A program made the position numbers and the translations under genes. A stretch of DNA of 64,000 nt, taken from assembly GCA_037367355.1 (NCBI GenBank), contig CM074696.1:1550001-1614000 (forward strand), read 5' to 3'. Shown here piece after piece: positions 35,301 through 44,534 of this stretch. The DNA comes from Neoscytalidium dimidiatum (lineage: Eukaryota; Ascomycota; Dothideomycetes; Botryosphaeriales; Botryosphaeriaceae). Position 1 is the stretch's first letter; each line of letters begins with the position of its first letter. Below the pieces are notes generated by a model, which had not been told where the DNA came from, ran no database searches, and worked only from the letters and a program-made list of their open reading frames with translations.

Positions 35301-37373
35301 AAGCCCTTTGCGATCTACCTTCCCCGAGGGCAATCGGGGAAGTTCGTGGAGCAGAACGACATCGCCTGGGATCATGAAGGCTGGAAGCCAGCGCCTGGAT
35401 TCGGCGATGATCTGCTGAGCTGTGACACTGTTGTTCTGAACGAGACAGAAAGCGACTAGGATGCCGGAAACGACAGTAGCGGTGGCATTGCGGCAGCCGT
35501 CAATTTTTGCCAAAGCCTGTTCTACCTCTCCAAGCTCAACACGCTGACCTCTGAGCTTCACCTGCCCCGAGGACATACGGCCAAGGCACTCGAGAGTCCC
35601 GTCGGGCAAAATGCGCGCCTTATCGCCAGTTCTGTACAAGCGCCCGTGTTGCGGATGATCGACGAACGCAGCAGCAGTCTGCTCGGGCCGGTTGAGGTAT
35701 CCGACGGCAAGCTGATGTCCGCCGATGGCAAGCTCTCCAACCTGACCAATGGGAAGAATTTCCAATGGCGTGGGTGTGGACTGATCTTCAGGCGGGGGAG
35801 CGACGACAAAGGCTGAAACGGTGTCCAGTGGAACTCCGATATTGCCCACCTTTGATTCGGCGCTAAACCGTGGTTGCAGAGTGCAATGTATGGCGGCTTC
35901 CGTGGGGCCGTACATGCCCCACAGGATGCTTGGCTGGATCTCGCTGCCACCAAACTCATGCACAACCTGTGCAGTGAGCATTTCGCCGATTGTAAGCAGG
36001 AGTTTCAATTTCGGGACAGCGCTGCGTGTCTGCAGTAGTGTACCAGCAACCGTTGGCGTTAGCTCGGCTGCATCCACTTCGAGCGTTCTCATCATAGCAG
36101 GCAAATCATCGAGCAGATCTGTCCGATCACACGTGACGAGCGTGCAACCTCTGAACAGCGGGAAGAAAATTTCGAAAACCGACACGTCAAATGTCGGCGC
36201 AGCAAATTGAAGAAAGCGGGAAAATGTGGGAATGTGGCGATCATGGGCCAGCAGGCTCTGAGTGGCCGCGAAATGTGAGATGCCTACACCCTTCGGAGTG
36301 CCTGTAGAGCCCGAGGTGTACATAACATATGCAAGGTCTTCTGGGTTGGGACGAGGAAGGTCCACAGCATCCGGGGATTCTGAATCAAAAAAGCGGTCGT
36401 CTAACAGTAGAACATGAACATTCTCGCTCGGGGGTATCTTATGCTGAAGTGCAGCAGTAGTGACGACAAGTTTTGCGGAGACGTCCTGCAGGATGAACTT
36501 GACGCGTTCTTCTGGAGCGTCCAAGTTCAAAGGACAGAATGCGCCTCCTGCCTTCAAGATGGCAAGCTGAGCAATGTAAAGCTCCGGACACTGGGGTATC
36601 AGCAATGGTACCACTGGGTGCGGTCTTGCCGGTGTCAAGTGGGTAAGGATCTCCTTTGCCAACGCCGCCGTCACCCGGTCCAGGGAGGAGTAGGACAGTT
36701 CTCTACGGGATCCGTCATGACTGAGGTAGTCAATCGCAGATCTCGCAGGATGATCGGTCCATCGCACCAGGTGGTGAAGCAACCGTGGGCCTTCCAGCGC
36801 CTCCGGATGCGGGTTGAGTACTGACAGCGGGACGCTCATCCGGGAGTCAGCGGAGGTCGAGCTTTCACTCGAGCCGGACGCCTGAGCGATGCAGCGTCTC
36901 AGCTGCGACGCCATGTGGCGGAGGTGCTGGTCTGGCAGATAAGCCGAGGAAATGAGGCGTCCCTGGCCAGCATCACGTTCGTACTGAAAAGTCAGGGCTT
37001 GCGGGTGGGTCGAAGGAGTCTAACGGGGTGTTAGGAGGATATATGCGGAGACAAGTTGGGCTAGGCAACATACCGAGTTGATGCAGACTCGAGTGACGTT
37101 CGAGATTTGAGTGGCGGACTGCGGTTGCGCGATCCTCGAGACACGGCCGCTGGTGGCGTTGACCTCGACGGCAGCGTCGTCAACCAGGAAGCGCACGTCG
37201 TCCAGCCCCGTATACGCGCTCAGCAGTGCAGCCCATGCGCAGAAAATGAGCTCATCCGGCAGCTGCGGGAGTGAGTGGAGCGTTTCTGCGGCAGGTAGGC
37301 TGGCTGCAGGGCTCGGCACCTGCGTCGAGTGAAGATTGGGGAACGGCGTCAGGTCCATGGGGAGGGCAGTCAC
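20352..37373 (-). CDS. Ferrichrome-type siderophore nonribosomal peptide synthetase (SidC/NPS2 type)
   Basis: Five exons on the minus strand, 37074-37373, 30636-37019, 30516-30586, 20556-30462 and 20352-20492, give about 5,600 residues. Order: N-terminal condensation-like stub (about 20-170), A1 (175-680), T1, C1, A2, T2, C2 (crossing exons 2-4), A3 (about 2305-2800), T3, C3, A4, T4, C4, T5, C5, T6, C6. All six carrier domains keep the phosphopantetheine Ser (GLDS). Each C domain keeps the second His of HHxxxDG; C3 reads HSLYDAQ. All four A domains have YTSGSTG-like loops and the A10 Lys. No thioesterase is present; a terminal C domain is usual for cyclisation in ferrichrome synthetases. The repeated terminal T-C units fit iterative use of N5-acyl-N5-hydroxyornithine. 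The neighbouring monooxygenase supports the assignment. The exact product (ferricrocin, ferrichrome or other) is not determined. Confidence 0.93.
30463..30635 (-). other. Two introns flanking a 71-nt exon that join the two NRPS halves
   Basis: After EEDLGEMD the frame meets GTAAGT; a 49-nt intron (30587-30635) ends CACTAG. The 71-nt exon 30516-30586 reads FPLVCELVPDRSNDTLALIL then HFHE, exactly the missing stretch of C2 by comparison with the other C domains here (for example YPLALEVEQ). A 53-nt intron (30463-30515, GTACGC...CTGTAG, branch GCTAAT) leads to AFVAKNDIRIIFETYASALR and on into A3. Phases are 0 and 2 and agree on both sides. This shows that one gene, not two, encodes the synthetase. 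Confidence 0.88.
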
Positions 37374-37721
37374 AGGTACGGATTAGGAAATTAGAAACAG
37401 GCAGGCGTCAGCAACGGCGCTCCGGTGGTACATGTATAGAGAAAGGGAGCCGGTGGGACAGGGTGATCAGCGAATCACGCCCCGGGAATTTCAGCGGCTC
37501 ATAATTTGCGGCCACAGGCGATGTATAGCGGCCACGCTGATGGGCGCGTCCATGGCGCCCGGGCAAGACAGGCGCAGAGGAGATGGCGCGTGGAGTCGCG
37601 GTCGATGACGATGTTACTGGTGGCCCATGCCCGCCGAGGCAGGGCCATGCCGGCCGGGGGCTACGCCCGCTAGCGCCCAGACCCCGGAGCCCAGAGCCCA
37701 CAGCGCGAGCCCACCGCGCAC

Positions 37722-37745
37722 GCGCACGCCCACGCGCACGCCCAC
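37722..37745. repeat. Tandem 12-mer GCGCACGCCCAC x2
   Basis: Two exact copies of a 12-nt unit lie in a longer CG/CA-alternating stretch (about 37705-37750) of the NRPS/ABC promoter. Alternating purine-pyrimidine sequence of this kind can adopt Z-form DNA. Whether it matters here is unknown. Confidence 0.6.
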
Positions 37746-38116
37746 GCTGCCTGCCAGCCTTCACACGCATTGACGCGACACGACCTCCACCACACCTACC
37801 GCACCATCGGCCAAACGCATTGCTGACTTCTGCTGTTGCTGCTGCACGTTCTGCTTCTGCTGCCGCTACATTCAGACGCCGCGCTTTCGCTTCGGGACAC
37901 CGCTTCCTCCCGCCTGCGCCGTGGCAGGTCACCACGTCCCGCCATCGTCTGTGGCAGGGCTCACAACCAGGATGGCATCGCTATGGCATGCTCACCAGCC
38001 CTGGTCCGCGATCGGAGCGATCACACGCGCGCCCCTGGCCCGTCCGGGGGCGCCCCGGGCATGCAAGTCGCGGGCACTGAAGGCAGCTGTGGAAATCGTG
38101 TGTCACAGGAAATCTC

Positions 38117-38133
38117 ATCTGATCATCAGATAA
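38117..38133 (+). promoter_or_regulatory. SreA-type GATA site in an inverted repeat
   Basis: ATCAGATAA at 38125-38133 matches the extended GATA consensus ATCWGATAA described for iron-responsive GATA repressors (SreA/Urbs1 family). The overlapping 15-bp sequence ATCTGATCATCAGAT (38117-38131) is a perfect palindrome around one base, so a second, weaker half-site faces the other way. It is about 740 bp upstream of the NRPS start and 665 bp upstream of the ABC start. Confidence 0.6.
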
Positions 38134-38249
38134 TTCGACGAAGGACTGAGGTTGCATGCAAAAATCTTCCAGGATCTTGGCGGCCGGCAACACCCCCCCA
38201 AGAGGCTTAACAGCAGCCTCTTTCGCCCTAGGCCGTGTCCAGCAGGCGG

Positions 38250-38258
38250 ATCTGATAA
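38250..38258 (+). promoter_or_regulatory. SreA-type GATA site ATCTGATAA
   Basis: Exact match to ATCWGATAA, 117 bp from the previous site in the same divergent promoter and about 540 bp upstream of the ABC transporter start codon. Confidence 0.58.
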
Positions 38259-38797
38259 GCCCCACACTGCAAGGGTCAACCGACGGCGTCGGTTCTTACG
38301 TGGGCGGTCGTCTACCTGCGCCGATTTGCACCGCACCCGTTCCGTGCCTCCGTGGTCTCTGCAGCCGCCGACGCCTGCCCAGTAGTGTCCGCCTTTGTGC
38401 CCTGAATCCCGGCCAAGTCGGCGAGCCGTGAATTTTGCCATGGCTTCAAGACGCACGCCCGCGTCGGTTAAGGCGCCGCCACCGGCACCGGCCTGCCTGG
38501 TCGCCCTGTCCTTCCATTTCATCACTTCCTACGTCTGTGCCCTGACCGCTGCCCCAATGTTTCTGCCTTGTCCCATCCCCGCCGGCTCTTTTTTCTGTCT
38601 GTCGAAGCTCTGTTTCTCCCCGGTTTCCCCTTCGGGATTGATCAGAGTCTGAGTTGTGCTGGCCTAGCCAAGCTCCCCCATCTCCAGTTGAGAAAGACAT
38701 GGCCCTCTGACCCGCAAAACCGCCTGAATTCCCATATACGTAAAGCTCCTGTTGAGAACACCCTGGAGACCAACCGCACACACCGTCCAATTGTCCC

Positions 38798-41700
38798 ATG
38801 GAGGCGTCCATCGTGCCGCCAGAGCCCATGGCTCTCGAGCCCGTCCGCACTCGTAACGATACCGACCCAACGGCTGCTGAAACTCATTCTCAACACACTC
38901 GCCATACCCGCAACGTCAGTGTTGGCGAGTCTCAATGGCGCCGCGACATGGACATGACCTCGCTGAGCACTGCTCAACCGCGAGCATGGCATGCTGAGAT
39001 TGGCGGCGTCTCGAGGACCGTCTTCAGGCGCATTGCTGGTCTCAACCCTTTTAAAACCTCCTACTTCTCGCTCTATCGCCCACTCAAGAGCTTCCAAGAC
39101 CGGTTTATTCTCGTCGCCGGTGTCATCCTGGGTATTGCCGCGGGGGTACCACTGCCTCTCATCGGCGTCATCTTCGGCCACATCATCGATGCTTTCCCAC
39201 CTTCAGAACACGAACTGGAAGTGCGCATCTCCCAATTGCTGGGAGTCGCCGTCGCATACTTTGTCGTCACCTGGGGATGGGCTGTCTGCTGGGGAATCAT
39301 CGGCGAGAGAACTTCGCGTGGTCTCCGGGAGGCCTTGGTTGAGCGTGCCTTGGGCATGGAGATGGCTTATTTCGACGTTGAGGCCCCAGACATGACCAGC
39401 ATCCTGACCGAAAAGACCCAGACTGTTCAGCTTGGCACATCCGAGAAGGTCGGCCTCTTCATCCAGTCCATTTCCTACTTTGTGGCTGCTTTCACTGTGG
39501 GGTTCATTCTGGACGCTCAATTGACCGGAATCCTCTTGGTGGCTGTTATCCCAACCATGTTCATCATCATCACATTCGGCTCAAAGACTGTGGCCAAGCT
39601 GCAGAAAAGTTCCGCCGACGTGGCAGAGAAGGCAGCTGCCATCGCTTCCAGCGCGCTAAAAGCCGTGCAAGTCGTCCAGGCGTTTGGGATTGCAGACAAG
39701 CTATGCGATGAGTATCTGGATCTCTTGAAAAACTCAGTTCGGATCGGTGTCAGGAAGTCTATCGCCGGAGCAGCAATGCTCGGTAGCGTCTACTTCACTG
39801 CATATTCCGCCAATGCTCTTGCTTTCTGGTATGGTACTCGTCTGCAGGAAGACAGGGGCGCCGAGGGCGGTGCAGGAACCATCTATGCAGTTGTTTTCCT
39901 TATTCTTGACGCATCTTTCGTGGTCGGCCAATTTGGACCTTTTATCCAGACCTTTGCCATGGCGGCGGGCGCTGGCGAGTCCATTTTTGAAGTCCTGGAC
40001 CATGCCGATCCTCACATCGACGTATACGCAGATGAGGGCGAGACCCCTGATGAGTCCACTTTTGCCGGCGGTATCCGCTTCGAGAGTGTCTCATTCGTCT
40101 ACCCCGCCCGTCCCACCGCGAGAGTCCTGAATGGAGTCAATTTGAACTTCCAACCTGGCGCTGTGAATGGCATTGTCGGTGCTTCTGGCTCTGGCAAGTC
40201 AACCGTAGCTGGCCTTCTATTAAGGTTCTACGACCCGTCATCCGGAAAGGTCACGATAGGCTCGAAAGATATCAAGCAATTCAATATTCGCGGTTTGCGT
40301 TCTCGAATTGCGATGGTCAACCAAGAGCCTGTTCTTTTCTCCGGTACCATTTTCGACAACATCAAGTACGGTCTAGGTGATGATCATGGACTGTCTGACG
40401 AGGAGGTACTCCGACGCTGCGAAGTGGCGGCGCGTGAAGCCGCGTGCGACTTCTTTGATATCCTTCCGGACGGTATCCACACCGCTATTGGCAGCTCAGG
40501 CCACACTTCATTGTCCGGTGGACAGAAGCAACGTATTTGTCTTGCCAGAGCTCTGGTTGGCAACCCCTCTTTACTCATTCTTGACGAGTACACGAGTGCC
40601 ATGGATGCTACAAGCGAGGCTTTGGTTCTCAAAGCACTCGACAGAGCCACGTCTGTGTCTGGTCGTACTACTATCATTGTTGCCCATCGCCTCGCCACCA
40701 TCAAGAATGCCGCAAAGATTATGGTTATGGACCAGGGTAATCTGATTGAAGAGGGCACGCATGACCGCCTTATCGAGATGAATGGAACGTACAGCCGCCT
40801 GGTAGAGGCTCAGAAATTCGACAAAAGCCCGCTGGGTTCAAAGACGTCATCGATCACGGCGACACCTAGTATCGCTCCAATGACAACCGACATGGAAAAG
40901 GAAATCGAACTACCAATCGTTGAGCAAGTGCAGCCAGCAGAGAAAGAAGAACCGCCCAAACAATTCAGCATTGCTCAGATGCTACGCAGAGCTTTCCTCC
41001 TCAGCAAACCCGAAACACTCTACATTATGCTTGGTCTATTCGCATCCATGTGTAGCGGAGCGATCATTATTGGCGAGGCCATCATATTCGGCAATCTTGT
41101 CGCAACGCTGAACACAGAGTTCGATAGCTCTAACTTTGACAACCGTGTCGATTACTTCTGCTTGCTGTTTTTCATACTCTCTTTGATTGCTCTTGGCGCG
41201 TACATGACCAGCGGGTCTTGCTTTGGTGTAGTATCTCAGTGGTTGCTCTGTCGCATCCAAGATACGTCACTCCGGAACATTCTCAGGCAGGATGTATCTT
41301 GGTTTTCGAAGCCAGGGCGGTCGTCGCACTCTCTTATGTCGAGTTTGAGCATGGATGCTGGTCACATCAGCGGCCTGTCAGGTGTTATCATTGGCACCAT
41401 CTTCTCAGTCACCACCTCAATCTGCGGCGGCATTATTCTCGCGCATATCATCGCTTGGAAGATTGCAGTCGTCCTGCTCGCTGCCGTTCCCATCATGCTT
41501 GTCGCTGGGTTCTTTAGGCTCCGTGTCCTATCCATGGCGGAACAGCGTCACGAAACCGCCTACAACGACGCAGCAGCCCTGGCGTCTGAAGCATGCTCTG
41601 CTATCCGCACGGTTTGCGCGCTTGGACGTGAGCGTGGAGTTTTGAAACAGTACAAGCAGGCTATTCAAGGCCCGTATCAAGAGAGTCTTAAGTTCACCTT

Positions 41701-42827
41701 GATCGGCAATATCCTGCTAGCATTCTCCCTTTCTATCACTTATTTTGTCTACGCCCTGGCCTACTGGTGGTAAGTCCTCTTGAAACCAAAGACGGCCTCA
41801 AACCTTACTAATATTTGCTGCCAGGGGTTCAAAGCAAGTACGCGAAGGGATGTACGGCATGCGTGAATTCTTCATCGTGCTGCCAGCACTACTTTTCTCG
41901 GCTCAGTCAGCTGGACAGATGTTCAGTCTTGCCCCCGAGATCACTCGTGCCAAGACAGCGGCTCGCAACGTATTCAGACTCCACGATGAAAAGCCATCCA
42001 TCATCGTCGACTCCCCCAACGCAAACAGCGCGAGCACGCTGCCAGACTCTGATGACAACGGTGAAAAGACCACTATGCGCAGCAAGGGCACACTAGAGTT
42101 CAGGAATGTGAGCCTAGCATATCCGTCACGACCGGACACACTTGCCCTTCAGGAAATTAACCTCTCAATTCGCGCTGGCGAGTATGTCGCGTTCGTCGGT
42201 CGGTCTGGTGCAGGCAAGTCGTCGTCCATTGCACTCATTGAGCGCTTCTACGATGCAACGAAGGGAGCCGTCTTCATGGATGGCGAGAACATAAAGAATA
42301 AGCCGGTGTATGCTCACAGGGCCAGGATTGGTCTCGTCGAGCAAGAACCGAATCTGTTTCCAGGGAGCGTTCTGCACAACGTCGCACTGGGGGCTCGGCC
42401 TGGGCACACGCCGACGCGAGAGGAAGTCGAGAAGGTGTGCAAGATGTGCGCGCTCCACGAATTTATCATGGGCCTGCCAGAAGGCTACAACACCGAGGTG
42501 GGGGCCAATGGGGGTCGGCTATCCGGCGGGCAACGGCAGCGGCTAGCGATAGCGCGGGCGCTCATCAGAGATCCGGAGATCCTGCTGCTCGACGAAGCTA
42601 CCTCTCAGCTGGATGCCACGAGCGAGAAAGAGGTTAGAAGGGCGATCGCGGCCGCGTCGTCGGGACGCACGACAATCATGGTAGCGCACCGACTGGCCAG
42701 CGTGCAGAAGGCGGATCGCATCTTCGTCTTCGAGAAGGGCAGGATTGTGGAGCAGGGCAACCACGACGAGCTTGTCGCGCAAGGGGGCATCTATGCGGGC
42801 ATGGTCGAGACGCAGCAGCTGACTTGA
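38798..42827 (+). CDS. Full-size ABC-B (MDR-type) transporter, siderophore-locus
   Basis: Two exons, 38798-41769 and 41825-42827, with a 55-nt intron (GTAAGT...CTGCCAG), give 1,324 residues in TMD-NBD-TMD-NBD order. NBD1: Walker A GASGSGKST near residue 461, signature LSGGQKQR near 572, Walker B LLILDEYTSAMD, H-loop IIVAHRLATI. NBD2: Walker A GRSGAGKSS near 1117, signature LSGGQRQR near 1222, Walker B ILLLDEATSQLD, H-loop IMVAHRLASV. Both catalytic Glu residues are present, so both sites look competent. The first 100 residues are a cytosolic tail; membrane domains fall at about 105-395 and 725-1010. ABC-B exporters commonly accompany fungal siderophore synthetases. Shared promoter with the NRPS and GATA sites suggest iron-regulated transport of the siderophore or an intermediate. 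Direction and cargo are inference; a general drug pump is the alternative. Confidence 0.92.
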
Positions 42828-43526
42828 TAAGGCTCTGCTTTAGTGGTGGTTCCAGCAGGGCGTTCTGGCGTGGTGGGGTCGAGTGTGACGGCAGGGATCA
42901 CTTCTTCGTTATGAGACGAGTGTTTGTTTCTGCAAGGCGGCGCCTCATTAGGCAGGCGACGCGCGTGCTGAGCTTCTTGGAGTAAAAGTTTTCGCCCGAG
43001 TGGGCCGCAGTACATACAAAACGGCGTGTCGACGTCGAATACAGATGAGCGCAGCAAGAGAAACGCGTCAGCTCACAGTATATAATACGGCTATCTATTG
43101 ACTTTTACCTCTGCGATCAGCACCTCGCAGCAGCGGTGCGAGTGGCACCAGAACCTCGTCCCCGATCTGCGGTGGTGTAGGGAGGTAGGGAAGTGCTTCA
43201 ACAATCACGAGCGATTACCCGATTTGGATGCCCGCGATCTCGCAGCTCACTGCCGCGGAGCAAGTCTGAAAGCTGGGCGAGGCTGCGGTGAAGAGGCAGC
43301 TCTCGCGGGCAGGTGGTCAGCAGCCGGTGGGATCGCGAGCTCGGCAGCGGACACGAGGGGCGCATCAGCGAGCTTCAACAAAATTCGTCGCTGGGGGTAG
43401 GCATGGTGTGCTAGCACGGCGGGCACACAGACGTGGATGGCTGCCCCTTGGCCCGGGCTGAGGGCGGCAGGGGCGCCCCCGGACGGGCTTTGGTGTCCGA
43501 AACTCGGCGGTCCTGGCGGGAGACGG

Positions 43527-43535
43527 ATCAGATAA
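43527..43535 (+). promoter_or_regulatory. SreA-type GATA site ATCAGATAA
   Basis: Exact match to ATCWGATAA, about 1 kb upstream of the monooxygenase start codon. Confidence 0.55.
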
Positions 43536-43800
43536 CTGTATTCAACATAGGCGCGGTGGGCCGGGCTTGGTGTGTCTTGGAAGGCGAAGCGAGCCTCGGC
43601 GATTGACGCGGGCATCCAGCGCGCGCGGGCACAGCAGCGCAGCACACGCGTGCCTTCTGGCCCTGCACTTGCTCCTTCCAGGCAGCCGCCCGCCCGGCGC
43701 GAGTCGCGCCAGGCGCCCTGCATCGAGCCTTGGGCCGGCGCGCTGCACGCCGAAGAAAAAAAATTTCTCGCAGCGTTCCACCGGCCGGCGCGCGCTAATC

Positions 43801-43826
43801 TTATCTAATAATTATCTGATTCAGAT
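43801..43826 (-). promoter_or_regulatory. Clustered GATA sites with inverted repeat
   Basis: TTATCTGAT at 43812-43820 is ATCAGATAA on the minus strand, an exact match. TTATCTAAT at 43801-43809 is a one-mismatch copy 11 bp away, about one helical turn. ATCTGATTCAGAT at 43814-43826 is a perfect 6-1-6 inverted repeat, recalling the one in the NRPS/ABC promoter. It lies about 710 bp upstream of the monooxygenase start. Confidence 0.6.
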
Positions 43827-44368
43827 CATCGCCAGCGGCTTCCGTTTGGGCTAGCTGTGGGCTGCGCCCGCCGACGCGCAGTCTCGATGCTCTTTGCTAA
43901 CAGGAACTTCTCGTCCGATGGTCTGCTGAGCGCGCGCTGCCTGCCCTCTTGTCCAGCCCACTGGCCAAGGGCCGACGGGTCGCGCCGGGCGAGTGCTGCA
44001 GCCCGCCCAGAGACATAAAACGTCAATAGACCGCAGCTGCCGCTACACCCTCTCCAGCCTGCCGTTGGTCCCTTCCTCCAGCGACACCACAGACCAGAAG
44101 TCACCCTGCCGTACGCGGTCAGACCAGACCCGACCAGCTGCGCCGCCTGACTCCAGCCCCGCTGCTGAGCTAGAACGTATGCTGCCCGCCCGCCTCTGCC
44201 CGCCAGACTCATTGCGTCATCATGTCCCCCGTCCGCCAGCAGCAGCCACTGACACGCACATGGCCATGGACAGAAGCTTAGAAATACCTCTGCTGCCATT
44301 CGCCCGTCCGCGCTTCCTTTCCCGGCAATCTCAACGCCAGACCTCGCGCAGCCTCCAGGCACTGCCAG

Positions 44369-44463
44369 GTGAGTCCGCGCAGCCAATCGCCGCCGCCGGC
44401 AGCTCGCGCCCACCTGCCCCGCGGCCGTCCGCCGAGCAACACATAACTGACGTGTTTACGCAG
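44369..44463 (+). other. Probable 5' UTR intron of ornithine monooxygenase gene
   Basis: GTGAGT after CTGCCAG at 44369 and TTTACGCAG ending at 44463, with a TAACTGAC branch-like sequence about 17 nt before the acceptor, outline a 95-nt intron ending 71 nt before the start codon. This is inference from consensus sites only. Confidence 0.45.
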
Positions 44464-44534
44464 TATATGTTCCCTGAGCCTTCCTCAGTGAACCGCCCTG
44501 ATATTCGTACTCCTTCCATCTGAGCCTGCCCGCA

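Larger units (their letters stand above)
37374..38797. promoter_or_regulatory. Divergent promoter between NRPS and ABC transporter
   Basis: 1,424 bp between the start codons of the siderophore synthetase (minus) and the ABC transporter (plus). It is GC-rich in its left half and contains two perfect extended GATA motifs at 38125-38133 and 38250-38258. A short alternating purine-pyrimidine repeat lies at 37722-37745. No gene is supported in it. The long frames on both strands reflect low stop density in GC-rich DNA. Confidence 0.65.
42828..44534. promoter_or_regulatory. Intergenic region and promoter upstream of ornithine monooxygenase
   Basis: 1,707 bp between the ABC transporter stop and the monooxygenase start. 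It holds two perfect ATCWGATAA sites (43527-43535 on plus; 43812-43820 on minus), a near match at 43801-43809 and a likely 5' UTR intron. GC-rich frames on both strands have low-complexity translations and no family features. Confidence 0.6.

Noticed and set aside
20514..36914. Two separate NRPS genes (30597-36914 and 20514-30344)
   Set aside because: The upstream frame stops in mid condensation domain and the downstream frame starts in the linker before A3. The missing C2 piece is found in a 71-nt exon between them with consistent splice phases.
36930..36945. GCAGATAAG in the NRPS second exon as a further SreA site
   Set aside because: It matches only the core GATA, not the extended ATCWGATAA motif, and lies in coding sequence.
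37408..38080. Long Arg/Ala-rich frames on both strands of the NRPS/ABC promoter
   Set aside because: GC-rich DNA with few stops; overlapping frames on both strands, no domain, no splice support.
43247..44523. Frames of 158-195 codons upstream of the ornithine monooxygenase
   Set aside because: Low-complexity GC-rich translations on opposing strands in a promoter and leader region.
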